From positions 357,653-421,652 of the forward strand of contig QEYB01001654.1 in NCBI GenBank assembly GCA_017562135.1: 64,000 bases of DNA, read 5' to 3'. Both the position numbers and the translations under genes were made by a program. Every line of letters begins with the position of its first letter. Position 1 is the stretch's first letter. This document shows positions 51,023-61,400 of this stretch, in pieces. The DNA comes from Dipylidium caninum. Taxonomy: Eukaryota > Platyhelminthes > Cestoda > Cyclophyllidea > Dipylidiidae. The notes below the pieces were generated by a model. That model was not told the origin of the DNA, did not search any database, and worked only from the letters and a program-made list of their open reading frames with translations.

Positions 51023-53591
51023 CAAAGTAGTCATATCGGAGCTGGCTCCGACCTGGCCTGAGAGCATGAAGATGATGAGACAGCTCAGCTCAACCAGCAA
51101 TCATTTGCCCATTTCAAATGTCGGTGTTGACTACCAATTCATGATAAACCCTCCCACAGCGTCCCATGTGTCTGGCATCACTTCCCTACCTTCCATTAAG
51201 CCATAGCTAACCCCAGGTCAAATTGGTCTCCCATCGAACATTGAAAATGTATTAGTTTGCCCGAGACAATCGTTAACACGTGGAATTGAAGTGCAAAATG
51301 GTTGAAACCCGGTACCGTCTTCTTAAAACAGTTTACCAAGGGGCCAAGAATTACTCGTCTACTCGTGTGATGGCGAGGTAATGTCAACCTCTGATGATAT
51401 TTTACTACCCATCACAAGAAGTACACACTGAAGGTGCACAGTAAGGCGCCTTCGGACGTAGGGATCGACTCTGCCGCTTGTGACGCCTGCTCGCTACTGC
51501 TACGTGGGCCGAACGCTCTTGCACATAGTGAAGTCGCCCTCCTTCTACCGTGTTACTGCGTCCCACAATGTGCTTCGAAAGGGTGCGTATTACGAGAGTG
51601 CAAGAGTATAGCAGGAGAGATGTTAGACGACGTGCTCCTCAGAACGCCCATTTCAGAACCGCCCTCGGAGATGACGGAGTGCAGAAGAGGGAAATATGAG
51701 TGTACCAAGCGTACTCTTAAGCATCAGTAATGGCTGTCGATCGGGAGAAGATAGAGGTCGTTGCATTAAGGCGAGTGATGATGCGACCCGCAGGGATGTG
51801 GTGCTCGTGGCTGAAAGCTTCATGCACATACGAGAAGCACATTCAGATGAATGGATGAGAGAACTGCATTTGGGGGGGGGTATCAAAAGTGCACCCGAGT
51901 GAGCATTCTCCACTCTCGACGCACAAGCTTCATATTGGCCTTCATGGAGCATGCGAACATTTTACCTGTCTACCAGTTGCCTCTCACTCGTAATCGCTGG
52001 GTGAGAGTCACAAGCCTTTAGCGACCATATTATAGTAACTACCGAGGCTGTGATGGTGTCAGACGCAGAGTTTCGATTACGGAGCCTGCGCCCCCAAACA
52101 TGGCCATCACTATGCAGCGGTCACTGCCTAGGACTGTGCATTTCTCGTCATTGTGGCCGCGTTTGAGGCAAAATCACGCCTTCCACTATCATCACTTCAC
52201 TCATCTGTACCACCAGCCGCCATCTCGTTCCCACCTGGTAACTCGATGGCCACTATGAAGTCTCAGCTGTCACCTACTTCCCCACCCCCACCCCCACCCC
52301 CACCCCCACCCCCACCCCGTCCCCGTCTATGCCATAGTACAATGTCGCCAATTTTTCACAGAGAGGAATGCCTCTTTTTGTTGACTTCGCAATGGACGCA
52401 TTCATTTAACATAAGATGTTACGAAAGAAGGGGAGGTGTCATATGTCGTGTAACACCTAAGGGTCACGGCAGATGAAAATGAGGTTTCGTTAAAATGTGG
52501 AAAATTGGGTGGCACGCCACCGTCGCAACGAGGCTACTTGATTCACGACTTCTATTCGAGGTTGTCGCTTCGTACCCGCCTCACTGTTGAAACCTGCCCT
52601 TCCTCATGGGACGGATCTTCGATCGCCTCTGTGAGGGTATGAGGAACAATTCCTTGATTCCCATCGTCTTCCACACCAGTAAACTGCGTTTCTCCTCGTG
52701 TGTCCTCACGTGTCTCATCAGTGGCAGTCTCATTCACTGTCGTAGCCAATAGCTTGTCTACAAGTGGAAATAACTCCGAGACGATTTCCGCTACCTTCGT
52801 GAATGTTACCGCTGTGGCCTCTTCCTTACTTGTACTCCCTGTGAGGAATAGGGTGACAAACGGCATTACATTTAGTGCGCGGCTAAATTGCACAGGGCTT
52901 CATTTGAAGATGAAGCTGATGAGTAGTCGGAGAGCAGACGGTCGTGGTGGTCCAGAACCGAATGACGTGAGACAAAGCCAGACCAGTGATCGGTTGCAAG
53001 GTAGAACACCGACATCTTCGCGTACATTGTTCTTCCTTCCTGACACACCGCGCTCGTAGCACGTGGCATCATTTTATACTGTCGGGCAACCATTTGGCAC
53101 CGCTCCACCACGCATTGGAAACATGGCATCAATGAGGGGGACCCAGTCAACCGCATGTCAGAGCTTCTTGTCAAACTTTCATGTAACTAAGCTCCACTAA
53201 TATCCGAACAGGCAAAGTTTGTGGCAAGAGTTTGGCGACTTACACTGTGCCAAGGAGATTATCATAAGTGTCCCACTTACAATGGGCAATATATAAAGTA
53301 ATTTCGGTCTGATATATTAGGAAAAAACCAATCGCGTATTGGTTTTGAGAGTGTGGGGACGGCTGGCCTGCTCTCTTCCTTGTGGAAGTAAAAGTGCCAT
53401 CCACATATCTGGTGCACGGAGAGAATCATCTGTTATAGTACGGGGAGTGGAGCCTCGTGTTGAAGTGAACATGGGAAATGATTTGTTCGTGCGATGTCAC
53501 TGGTAGAGATATATCAGTGCATCCCATTTGCCTGCATGCTCGTGCCTATCTGGTGCCCACATCCACATGATCTGCGTGGTGAAGTGGAGTG
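51023..53591. other. No supported gene
   Basis: GC-richer sequence with overlapping open frames on both strands and no recognised motif. It contains the CCCCCA microsatellite at 52281-52318. Confidence 0.45.
52281..52318. repeat. CCCCCA hexanucleotide repeat
   Basis: About six uninterrupted CCCCCA units. The resulting proline runs in one plus-strand frame are a by-product of the repeat. Confidence 0.95.
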
Positions 53592-53598
53592 TATAAAA
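53592..53598 (+). promoter_or_regulatory. TATA box before a small Tyr/Cys gene
   Basis: TATAAAA within GTGTATAAAAAGC, 57 bases before the ATG at 53655. The local context GTGTATAAAA is identical at 57751-57760, upstream of another small Cys-rich gene, indicating a shared core promoter. Confidence 0.7.
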
Positions 53599-53654
53599 AG
53601 CACCACTGTGCTCGTCGACACATGCTTCACAGCAGAACCGGCTCTTTTACACAG

Positions 53655-53902
53655 ATGTACCAAGGATATCACGCTGTGCCCGCGTCCACCTACTCCTACG
53701 GCTACACCGCTGCGACTCCAGTCGCCGTCGGCTACACCAGTGGTTGTGTCGACCGTCTCGGATATAGCAGCGCACCGTTTGCCGTGAAACCTATGCCATT
53801 GCCGCCCCCGTGGTGGAATATCGTGCACCCGTGGTGGGAAATCGCATGCCTGTCATAAGTGACTGCGATAGCTGCATGGGCACAGGACAGTTCATCGTCT
53901 GA
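53655..53902 (+). pseudogene. Small Tyr/Cys protein, one frameshift
   Basis: I place the start at 53655, downstream of the TATA box, although the frame is open further up. It reads MYQGYHAVPASTYSYGYTAA, then PVAVGYTSGCVDRLGYSS. Around 53771-53785 the frame must shift by one base, after which VCRETYAIAAPVVEYRAP and ISDCDSCMGTGQFIV follow to the TGA at 53900-53902. The shift is supported twice: the gene at 43511-43867 has DSLGCSSKICGRQGYALA in one frame, and the remnant at 55046-55196 has TYAIAVPEVEYRSS and ISDRDSC in the second frame. The ancestral product is about 83 residues. Unshifted, the frame ends with PPPWWNIVHPWWEIACLS at 53858. Confidence 0.6.
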
Positions 53903-55045
53903 TTGAGAAGAACTTTGCTCAATCTTGCTGTACGAACTCATGACTTCATCCTCCTCTATTTTGCCCTGACTCATCTACACCTTCTTGCATCCCCCCTCTC
54001 CTATCACCCTCCGATTATTTCCCCCTCTGCTCGCTTTGTCTCCTATTTTCTCGCAGTAAATTGTCGCGTCTTTGTCCACTTCCTCTTCACTACTTTCCGC
54101 TCCGGTATTGCGTAGCGTCGTGACATCGAAGTTGACGTCTTAAACCCTTCCGATGCTTCATCACCGAGGTTGAAATGGGTCATGCACTCTTGAGTTGCCC
54201 ACTATCTCATTATGACCTCGCCATCTGTCAGCATCTGACGTTTTGCGGAAGGGTGAGACCAGAGCAATGTAAGGGATGGACTCCCTCTTAAGAAAGGACT
54301 GAAGCACCCGAGTTGATGAGCAGGCGGTTTGCTCCATCGCCTTCCCTCTTCCTCCACCCATTGATAACACCGCGAATTTGGATTTGGATGTCGCTAGAAT
54401 ATACGAGCGATGGCATTATTCGCAGCCCACAGTAGCCTGTGACTCGTTCAGTAGGTGGATGGCGAGTCGCTTTGGACGCGAGGAAGATGCCGTTCTTAAG
54501 ATTGACAACATCGTCTCCATGGCATGTTGACGTTTACTCTTCACAATATCCTCCAGTCACCGTCTCTGCTGCCTCTCCACCGCACACGTTTCACCATTTG
54601 GTCGAGTTCTTCGCATCCACAGACTTGGAGTTGTTAAAATGATTCAGCCCTTATGCTAGACGCCGGCGCAGCAATATAAAGGGGTTGAATAATGACGAAA
54701 CTTGTGGCAGTTGAAAACACGTCAGGAGTGGGCTAGTCCCATTGGTGGCGCAGGTGTGTGTGCTATTGGGGCAAATGTAGTGGATATCACTGAGTCTTGC
54801 CGATGTAAGCAGACATGTGGTGCCTAACATAACGACGACCACCACTTTTTGCATAGCACAGCGGAGGACGGTATACGTCCACTTGTCGTTGGCTGAAAGC
54901 AGACATGCTGCGACTACTTGCACTACCGCGCCAGGTGAATTTACTAATTACATGACGAGACGGCACATGTGGGGAGGGCATATTTAGTTAAGGTGGAAAT
55001 ACGGGCACTTTCACATCATGCCCCAAATCTCTTTTCCATCTGCTG

Positions 55046-55196
55046 ACTGTCTCGGTCGTGGCAGCAGACATATTCCGACAAAACTTACGCCATTGCAGTC
55101 CCCGAGGTAGAGTATCGGTCCTCCGTGTTACGCTACGCCACACTCTTCATTAGTGACCGCGATAGCTGCATCGCCACTGGACAGTTTATCGCCTAA
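55046..55196 (+). pseudogene. Decayed copy of the 53655 gene (3' half)
   Basis: The segment aligns with 53752-53902 along its length, ending in the shared GACCGCGATAGCTGCAT-type block and a stop (TAA 55194-55196). Reading TYAIAVPEVEYRSSVL and ISDRDSCIATGQFIA, it retains the C-terminal half only. No TATA box or start codon in a matching position was found, so it is most likely a tandem duplicate remnant. Confidence 0.6.
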
Positions 55197-56034
55197 TTAG
55201 GTAGAGTGTTGGCCCAATGACGTGGCGTGACCGCATGATCACCTGAAGTCCATTGTCTGTCATGACCTCAGGCCAGCCTTCAATCCTTGCCAATTGTCAT
55301 TCACTTTAGCCTACGAGCATGTCAATTTAGACATATTCACGCGCAGAAATCGACATGCAACCACCTGTGGAGGCTTTACTGAAATTACGCAATTTTATGC
55401 CTTTCCCCAGTCACCACCTGCACTTACAATCACCCTAGCGGTGTTATTTCAGCAGTGGTTTTGCAGATCATGCCAACTGTGTTGAAGCGCCTTCCTTATT
55501 TGGGCATCAAGTGGCTGTCGAAGGGGATATGCTGACTGTCTTCGCAGCAGACCACCTGCTGTTTTCGACTGTCTATCTGCCAACATTTCTGCGATTTTCG
55601 GTGCACTCATTTCAAACCCTCCATTTCCTCTACACACCCCATAATGCTAGGAACCTGCGTTTCCCACTGTGAGTAACAGGGAAGGGCGTAGGACGGGGTA
55701 TTTTAAGAGAGTAGGGTGAGAAACTCGGAGGCAAACGATGCAGTAATAAGTGCCATCCTAGCAGTGGCACTTGGCCTGTTATGACGGGGAAGGACGGGTT
55801 AGAGGAGAGGTTCTGTGGAATACTGAAATTACTGGTCGTCTCGGCATCAAAACGCGAGCGCACGCGATGGGCTTCCTGGGTGATGCCACGCGCTACCAAT
55901 GCATCCACATCCCCTGCGGTATTATTGAGACAGCAGTGTGCGCGTGTATTGTTGCCGAGACCGAGGACAACAAAATGCTATAATAATGGTACAAGAGGTG
56001 ATTTTGAAGTGAGGTTTGTGCCTACTCATGACAG

Positions 56035-56780
56035 CGCAGATAGAATATAGAGTTGCCTGTTAGAGTCGATGGTAGCGGAGGCAGCCATATCAACTCCCCT
56101 GTGTGAATATGGTACTCATTCCATTGTGTACTTCATTTATCAGTGTAAAAAGGGCACCTCCATCCAGCAACCACGAACTACGCGTGCAAGAGTTGCCCTA
56201 CATTCAGTATCTGCTGCCATCATTCTGCTTATTCCGTTATCTCTAAGTACGAGGTTCCCGTTGCCGTTGGATGTTGTGTCGGCTGCCACTCACACGTCTA
56301 CTTTTCCGTGGTGTTTGCGATGTAACCACAGCATTAATCCACACTCCATGACCCGACTGCTGTGGCTGTAGCACTAATCACTAATACACACGCTGATGAG
56401 ACGTGATAACATGCTTCCACCACTGCAACCGCCGTCGCATATCCCCTCTGTCCATCCTTCCAACTCCTCCTACCTACACACATCCTCGTATCACTTACGA
56501 CTACTGTGATTGGCGGTGAAGGAAGAGGCTTCGTCTCCCCTCCAGCATCTCGCCTTTGCTGGAAGAATGGCTTTGAGATCGACCTAGTTGCTCATCTCAG
56601 AGACGTTAAGACGTGCAGACAAGATTTGAGCAACTGCTGTTGGGTCTATGAACGCATATGTGTCTTTCCATTTCTTCGTCGACGATTGTCCCAAAGGAGA
56701 TGGTCGTTGCGTCCCTTAACTGGACACTAAATCACCATACACAGGTGGTGGAGAGTGTGAATACCCGAACGCGCGCTGAT
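56035..56780 (+). repeat. Diverged tandem copy 1 of a gene-bearing unit
   Basis: Ordered blocks match 57620-58490: ATAGAATAT upstream sequence, a decayed TATA region (TGTAAAAAGGGC against TGTATAAAAGGCGC), the ACGAGGTTCCCGTTGCCGTT block, TGAGATCGAC, GCTGTTGTTGG-type sequence, GGAGATGGTCG and GTGTGAATA. The offset grows from about 1.60 to 1.72 kb through indels. Confidence 0.75.
56248..56397 (+). pseudogene. Decayed copy of the Gly/Cys-rich gene at 57818
   Basis: It shares the block encoding YEVPVAVGCC and GCHSH with 57818-58035, then loses the Gly-Cys run and meets stops (the TGA in ACTCCATGACC and others). The 3' part aligns through VCDVTTALIHT with GCGVTTAAVHT of the other copy. The TATA box has decayed and no intact start remains. 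Confidence 0.6.
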
Positions 56781-57753
56781 GTTACTTACATCAGCACAGA
56801 TGATGACAGTGGCAATCTGTTCAGAGGATGATTACGGAGCACGTGGAGGTATCTCAATTGAGTGCTGGCGAGAACAGTGGACAAAGGTTTCTGTGCATCT
56901 GATCAAATTTCTCACTAATTCCATGCATTAAGGTACCCCTATATCTGTTGTTATCAATTTGTCCTCATGCCCACAGGAGTGTAGATTTACGCGTGCATCC
57001 ACGGACTGCTGCGCCTCCACACATCAATGTCACTGTTGTTGACGAGCTCCTCAGCGCTGTTTTGTTTAGCGATGCCTTTTTCCTGCTTTCACCCACGTCT
57101 GCACTTGCGCGTGCAATCGTGCAAATGCGGTAATTTCCAGGAGTGTTGCGGTGATCATCCAGGCTCGAATGAAACGACGCATACTTTGAATGCACACCAC
57201 TGCAACCTTCGACTGACTACTGACCACATGAGCAGCAGACCGGTTGCCATTATTCTACCATCGTTTTGCACACATTTCCGCGATTTCCTCGGCATCCTCA
57301 GAGGGTGGAATTAAATGAAGGATGCCGTGTTTCAGATGGCGCATGTTGAGGAGCGTGAAAACAAACAATGTATTAAATATCGTAATTGCAGCAGTGAAGC
57401 CTCATGTGTCAGTTAACCCCCCTACTCTTCACCATATACATTCACCGAATGCATATGGTGGCGTTACTTCGTGATGCTACTCACTTCTCACAAATAGGTC
57501 TTGTGTGGTATCAACATGGCATGTGGGTGCGCGTGTGTCTTGTGCGTGCCGAAATGAGGGTGCTGAAACAGTTGGGTGGTAGTACAGAGCGTGTTTATCA
57601 AGTCAGGACATTTCACTTAGTGCACTGTGAGTAGAATATGGGGTCAATTGTCAGAATTGATGATAGCAGGAACTCACGATATGAGGTTCCCTGCATGAGT
57701 GTTGCACCCACTTTCGAACATACCCATTCATGTGACTGCCTCGTCTCGCAGTG

Positions 57754-57760
57754 TATAAAA
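57754..57760 (+). promoter_or_regulatory. TATA box of the Gly/Cys-rich gene
   Basis: TATAAAA in GTGTATAAAAGGCGC, 64 bases before the ATG at 57818; a canonical match with a G-rich flank. Confidence 0.75.
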
Positions 57761-57817
57761 GGCGCAGTCAGCTAACAACACACCAAACTATCAGCGAGTA
57801 ATTACACTAACTTCACC

Positions 57818-58035
57818 ATGTGTTGGGGTCATCAAGCCTACTCTGTCTGCTGTACCTACGAGGTTCCCGTTGCCGTTGGATGCTGCAGTGGCTGCCACTC
57901 ACACGACTGCCATGGCTGCGTGGCTGCGGTGGCTGCGGGTGTGGTGGTTGTGGTGGTTGTGGTGTAACGACGGCGGCAGTTCACACCCTATGTTTGGACT
58001 GTGACTGTGGCACTTGTCATGACCACTATCACTAA
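57818..58035 (+). CDS. Gly/Cys-rich small protein, probably one frameshift
   Basis: The ATG at 57818 opens MCWGHQAYSVCCTYEVPVAV, then GCCSGCHSHDCHGC, after which this frame degenerates into a Val run and stops near 57966. One base over, the frame reads CGGCGCGGCGGCGVTT and then LCLDCDCGTCHDHYH to the TAA at 58033-58035. The decayed copy at 56248 keeps VTTALIHT in this second frame, so the Gly-Cys frame is ancestral, and a one-base indel near 57900-57920 separates the halves. The restored product of about 72 residues would be over a quarter Cys, resembling metal-binding or cross-linked structural proteins. Function unknown. Confidence 0.55.
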
Positions 58036-58490
58036 TGAGACATGCCAACAAGCTGTCAACACTCCAACCATCAGCGCATATCCACAGTGGAATCATCACA
58101 ATTTCCTCCGCCGCCACGCAGTCTAGCCGCCTTCCTGTACACTTTCCCATCTTCATATTCAGGTACCTTGATTAGTGGTGGAATAAAAGGCTTCCTCTCC
58201 TTGCTATGCTCAGGCTATGCTCAGGCTATGCTTTCGCCGTGTGCAAATCTTCTAGATTCACTTGTACGTAGACGTTGGGAGGAAAGGCAGTGTGAGATCG
58301 ACGTTGGTTGCGTGGGGCAGTGGTGGTTCAAAATTCAGTCAAATGTGGCGCAGCTGTTGTTGGGATATTCGCCAATGTGTGCCTCTCGACAATTGTAGCG
58401 GGACTCTCCAGAGGGAGATGGTCGAGGAATGCCTGAAATCGTCACTGATTGTTCATGTTATGGAGGTGAATGAGTGTGAATAACCGACCG

Positions 58491-61400
58491 CTCATCGATG
58501 CAAATGCATTCCTCACGTGGTGTGTTGGCATGCCCAATGTGGAAAACCAGTTAATTGCGGTATTCTGGGCGGAGGGCCTGTGAGATAATGCTTGCCGACG
58601 TTGGCGCTGTGGTAGTGTTCATGAGACCTTAACTGCTGCATTGCCAGTCTTCAATCGCCTCGTGATGAGACGCTTCGTCTGACGGGTCTCTGTTGCGATG
58701 CAGCACCTCCACCGTCTCCTGCTCTCCACTTCAATTGGCCATGCTATCGAGCATACGATCAGATAAAGCAGTTTGTCGTTTCCCAGTTGGTAGTGCTTTG
58801 TGACTGTCACCACTTCCCCCTCAGGACCACTGGAGCTGAAGGCGGCTGAATTCACCAAGCCTTACCTCACCTTACGTTGGACCTACCGCATTCCTGACCG
58901 ACGCTGCCACCTCTGGGATCTGCCTCCCCCTCAAATACCCTGCTCAGTCGTGTGATAAATGTGCCTCGGTGAATCAGGACATTTTCACTATACTGCCAAG
59001 AGTCATGATACACCGACATGTGCTTACGTGGTGAAAATAGGATCGAAAGGCAAACTGGGAGTGGTGACTCGGTAGGTGAGTCGGTGGCAAATTCAGCTTC
59101 TAACTAAGCCGTTGCTCCTCGATGCAGACGGAACACACGCTGTATGCCTTCATCCACATACTCGAGTTACGTCGGCGAATGTCTCTGTCGCCTTAAATTA
59201 CCACTAATGAACTGCGTCCATTGGTGAATAATCTGGGCACCTCAGCACATGCGGTCACAGAGTCGACTGAGCAGCGGTGTACAAATGCGTAGTGTATGAC
59301 AGCGAGGCGACTCGGACATTCTGTCAGTTCTGATGTGAAACGAGGTGTTCATCAGACCTTTCTCCCGTCTACACAATGCTCCGGTTAACTTGTCCACGCA
59401 GAGTCTTCTTCCATTCCCAGGCCAAGTCGCCCCGTTGTCGCTTGTATTGGTGAAGTGCACTTGGTTATCCTTTTGAGGAAGTGCCTTATAGTTTAGGTGG
59501 CAGTGGACTTCCACATTGGATGACTTGATGCACAATTAGGTCATCATAATCATCGCTTTAACCTGACAGCCGCACCAGGTGGCTCACTTCTGTCACACTA
59601 AATTGTGTAGAATTATGGGGTAGATGGCAGAGACAGACCAAGTTGCTAATGCTCAAGTTGGGCAGATGAAAGTAAGCGCGAGTTGGCACGCAGCATCACA
59701 GAGAAAGCGTGGAAACACCTGTTTCTTTGCAATACACATGGAGAGGTTTGTTGATGGGCACCTGTCGAAATACGTCAAGACACAAACACTTGATGCTGCC
59801 GGGATGCAACTGAGGTGTGATTTCGTGTTACTACCCACGTGGGTCAAGCAATTTGCACCACAGGAGACTAAGCTCCACCAACTGCAATGCACCCAGCGAA
59901 GTGAAGGAGACTAGCATTTGGGAGTATGCTGACGCCACTCCTTCCTGATGGCCACGCCTGTTATTGGCTGGAGTAAAATGTGTATGCTCACCATCGGCTG
60001 CTCCATCGGTTCCCTTCGACATGCTTCAACCATCCGCTTGGAAGGATCACGATGACCACAGCCACGTTTGCTCACAATGGCGATACACACATGAGCGAAT
60101 GTATTCTTAATACATGCACGCTTCAACGCCACAAAATGTGCGATTGAGTGTAGACCCGCTTCTGGTTCCACTACTGCTTCTATTCCACCTGCTTGATCAG
60201 TTGCGTATGACTATCAGCCGACATTCAAACAACGCAAATCTGACTGCATACCACATGCGATTGACCGGAGGAGAGAGACTCGGAGGGGAGAATCGCGACG
60301 TTGCCAGCTTCCTGAGAAAGCAAACTGACTTAGCCATTAGGTTCTCGGAGACTCCGAAGCTGTCGGACCAGCCAATAGGAGAGAACTGCAGCAACTCTAT
60401 GCTCCTCGAAGTGAGATTTAGTTGTATTTGCCCAAATTGTTCTGATGGCAGCACACTTCGAACGAAACTCACTCCCGCTCCCCACCGCTCGCGGGCCCGA
60501 TTGCTTGAGATCCACCAAATTATAATTGACAGGATTTGTTAAGTGAACAAGACATATTCTAATCTGCTTCATCTATCCCGTGACCGAAATCTGTGCACCT
60601 CCGGAGCATGCGGGAGAAAAGTGGGCCGTTTCAACCGTCATTCAAGCTTACGTACGTGCAGACAGTGTTCAAATGTGAAAGGTGACGCAATGACGCGTTG
60701 ACACGATTTTCGCATTGCCCAACTTATTGGTTGCCAGTCCGTCCGGTCAGAGCATACCACTATTCCACCTGCCCTGTGGGAAGTGCATGAAATGCAAGCA
60801 GCTGCAGGACATATTTTCTTGTCGTCAACTGTGAAATGGGCGCAATGGCGTTGATCTGGCCTGCATCTAAGAAATGAGGCTTGCTAAGAAGTGTGTGTTG
60901 AACGATGCAGAAGGAGGAGAAACCCCCTTATCCCATCTGACTCACTCGGATAACTAGTTTGTTCATTTTACTGTTTACGGTCTTTGTTGGACTCTTTCGA
61001 GAACGGGACCACAGTTGTCATGTCCCAATCAAAGGTAATGCCACAAGACGCATGAATTTGCGTGGAAGCCTCTTAAATTGGGCCAAGTTAACAGGATTAC
61101 GCCTCAAATTTCCATGTAGCCAATCCACATGGGATCGACTACGAGGTCTGCGCTCTGCAGATGCGTAGATGAGCATTAAAAGGATGCAATTAGCCTTGCG
61201 ACAGTCCAAGGAGAGCAGGCTCGCAGTCTGTGACCCAAGCAAACAGTTGTGACAGCACAAAATGTATGGATGTATTCAGTGAATAAGCACAGTCCACCAT
61301 GGTAGTCTGTGCTCTCAAACTCAGTGTTTAACCTGTCACAACGCATTGTGCTCAAGGAGCAGTGTAGCCACAGCGGGCTTTATAGTTTAACGCCATCCTG

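Larger units (their letters stand above)
57620..58490 (+). repeat. Diverged tandem copy 2 of the same unit
   Basis: Contains the better preserved gene at 57818. A short internal tandem repeat (GCTATGCTCAG, two and a half copies at 58203-58232) is absent from copy 1. Confidence 0.75.

Noticed and set aside
52153..52476. Frame with a poly-proline run.
   Set aside because: The prolines come from the CCCCCA microsatellite; the flanks lack coding character.
54651..54855. Minus-strand frame with a signal-peptide-like start (MQKVVVVVMLGTTCLL) and four Cys.
   Set aside because: No TATA box or paralogue supports it; kept only as a remark.
60114..60542. A 142-codon plus-strand frame.
   Set aside because: No recognisable domain, no promoter element, and opposite-strand frames overlap it.
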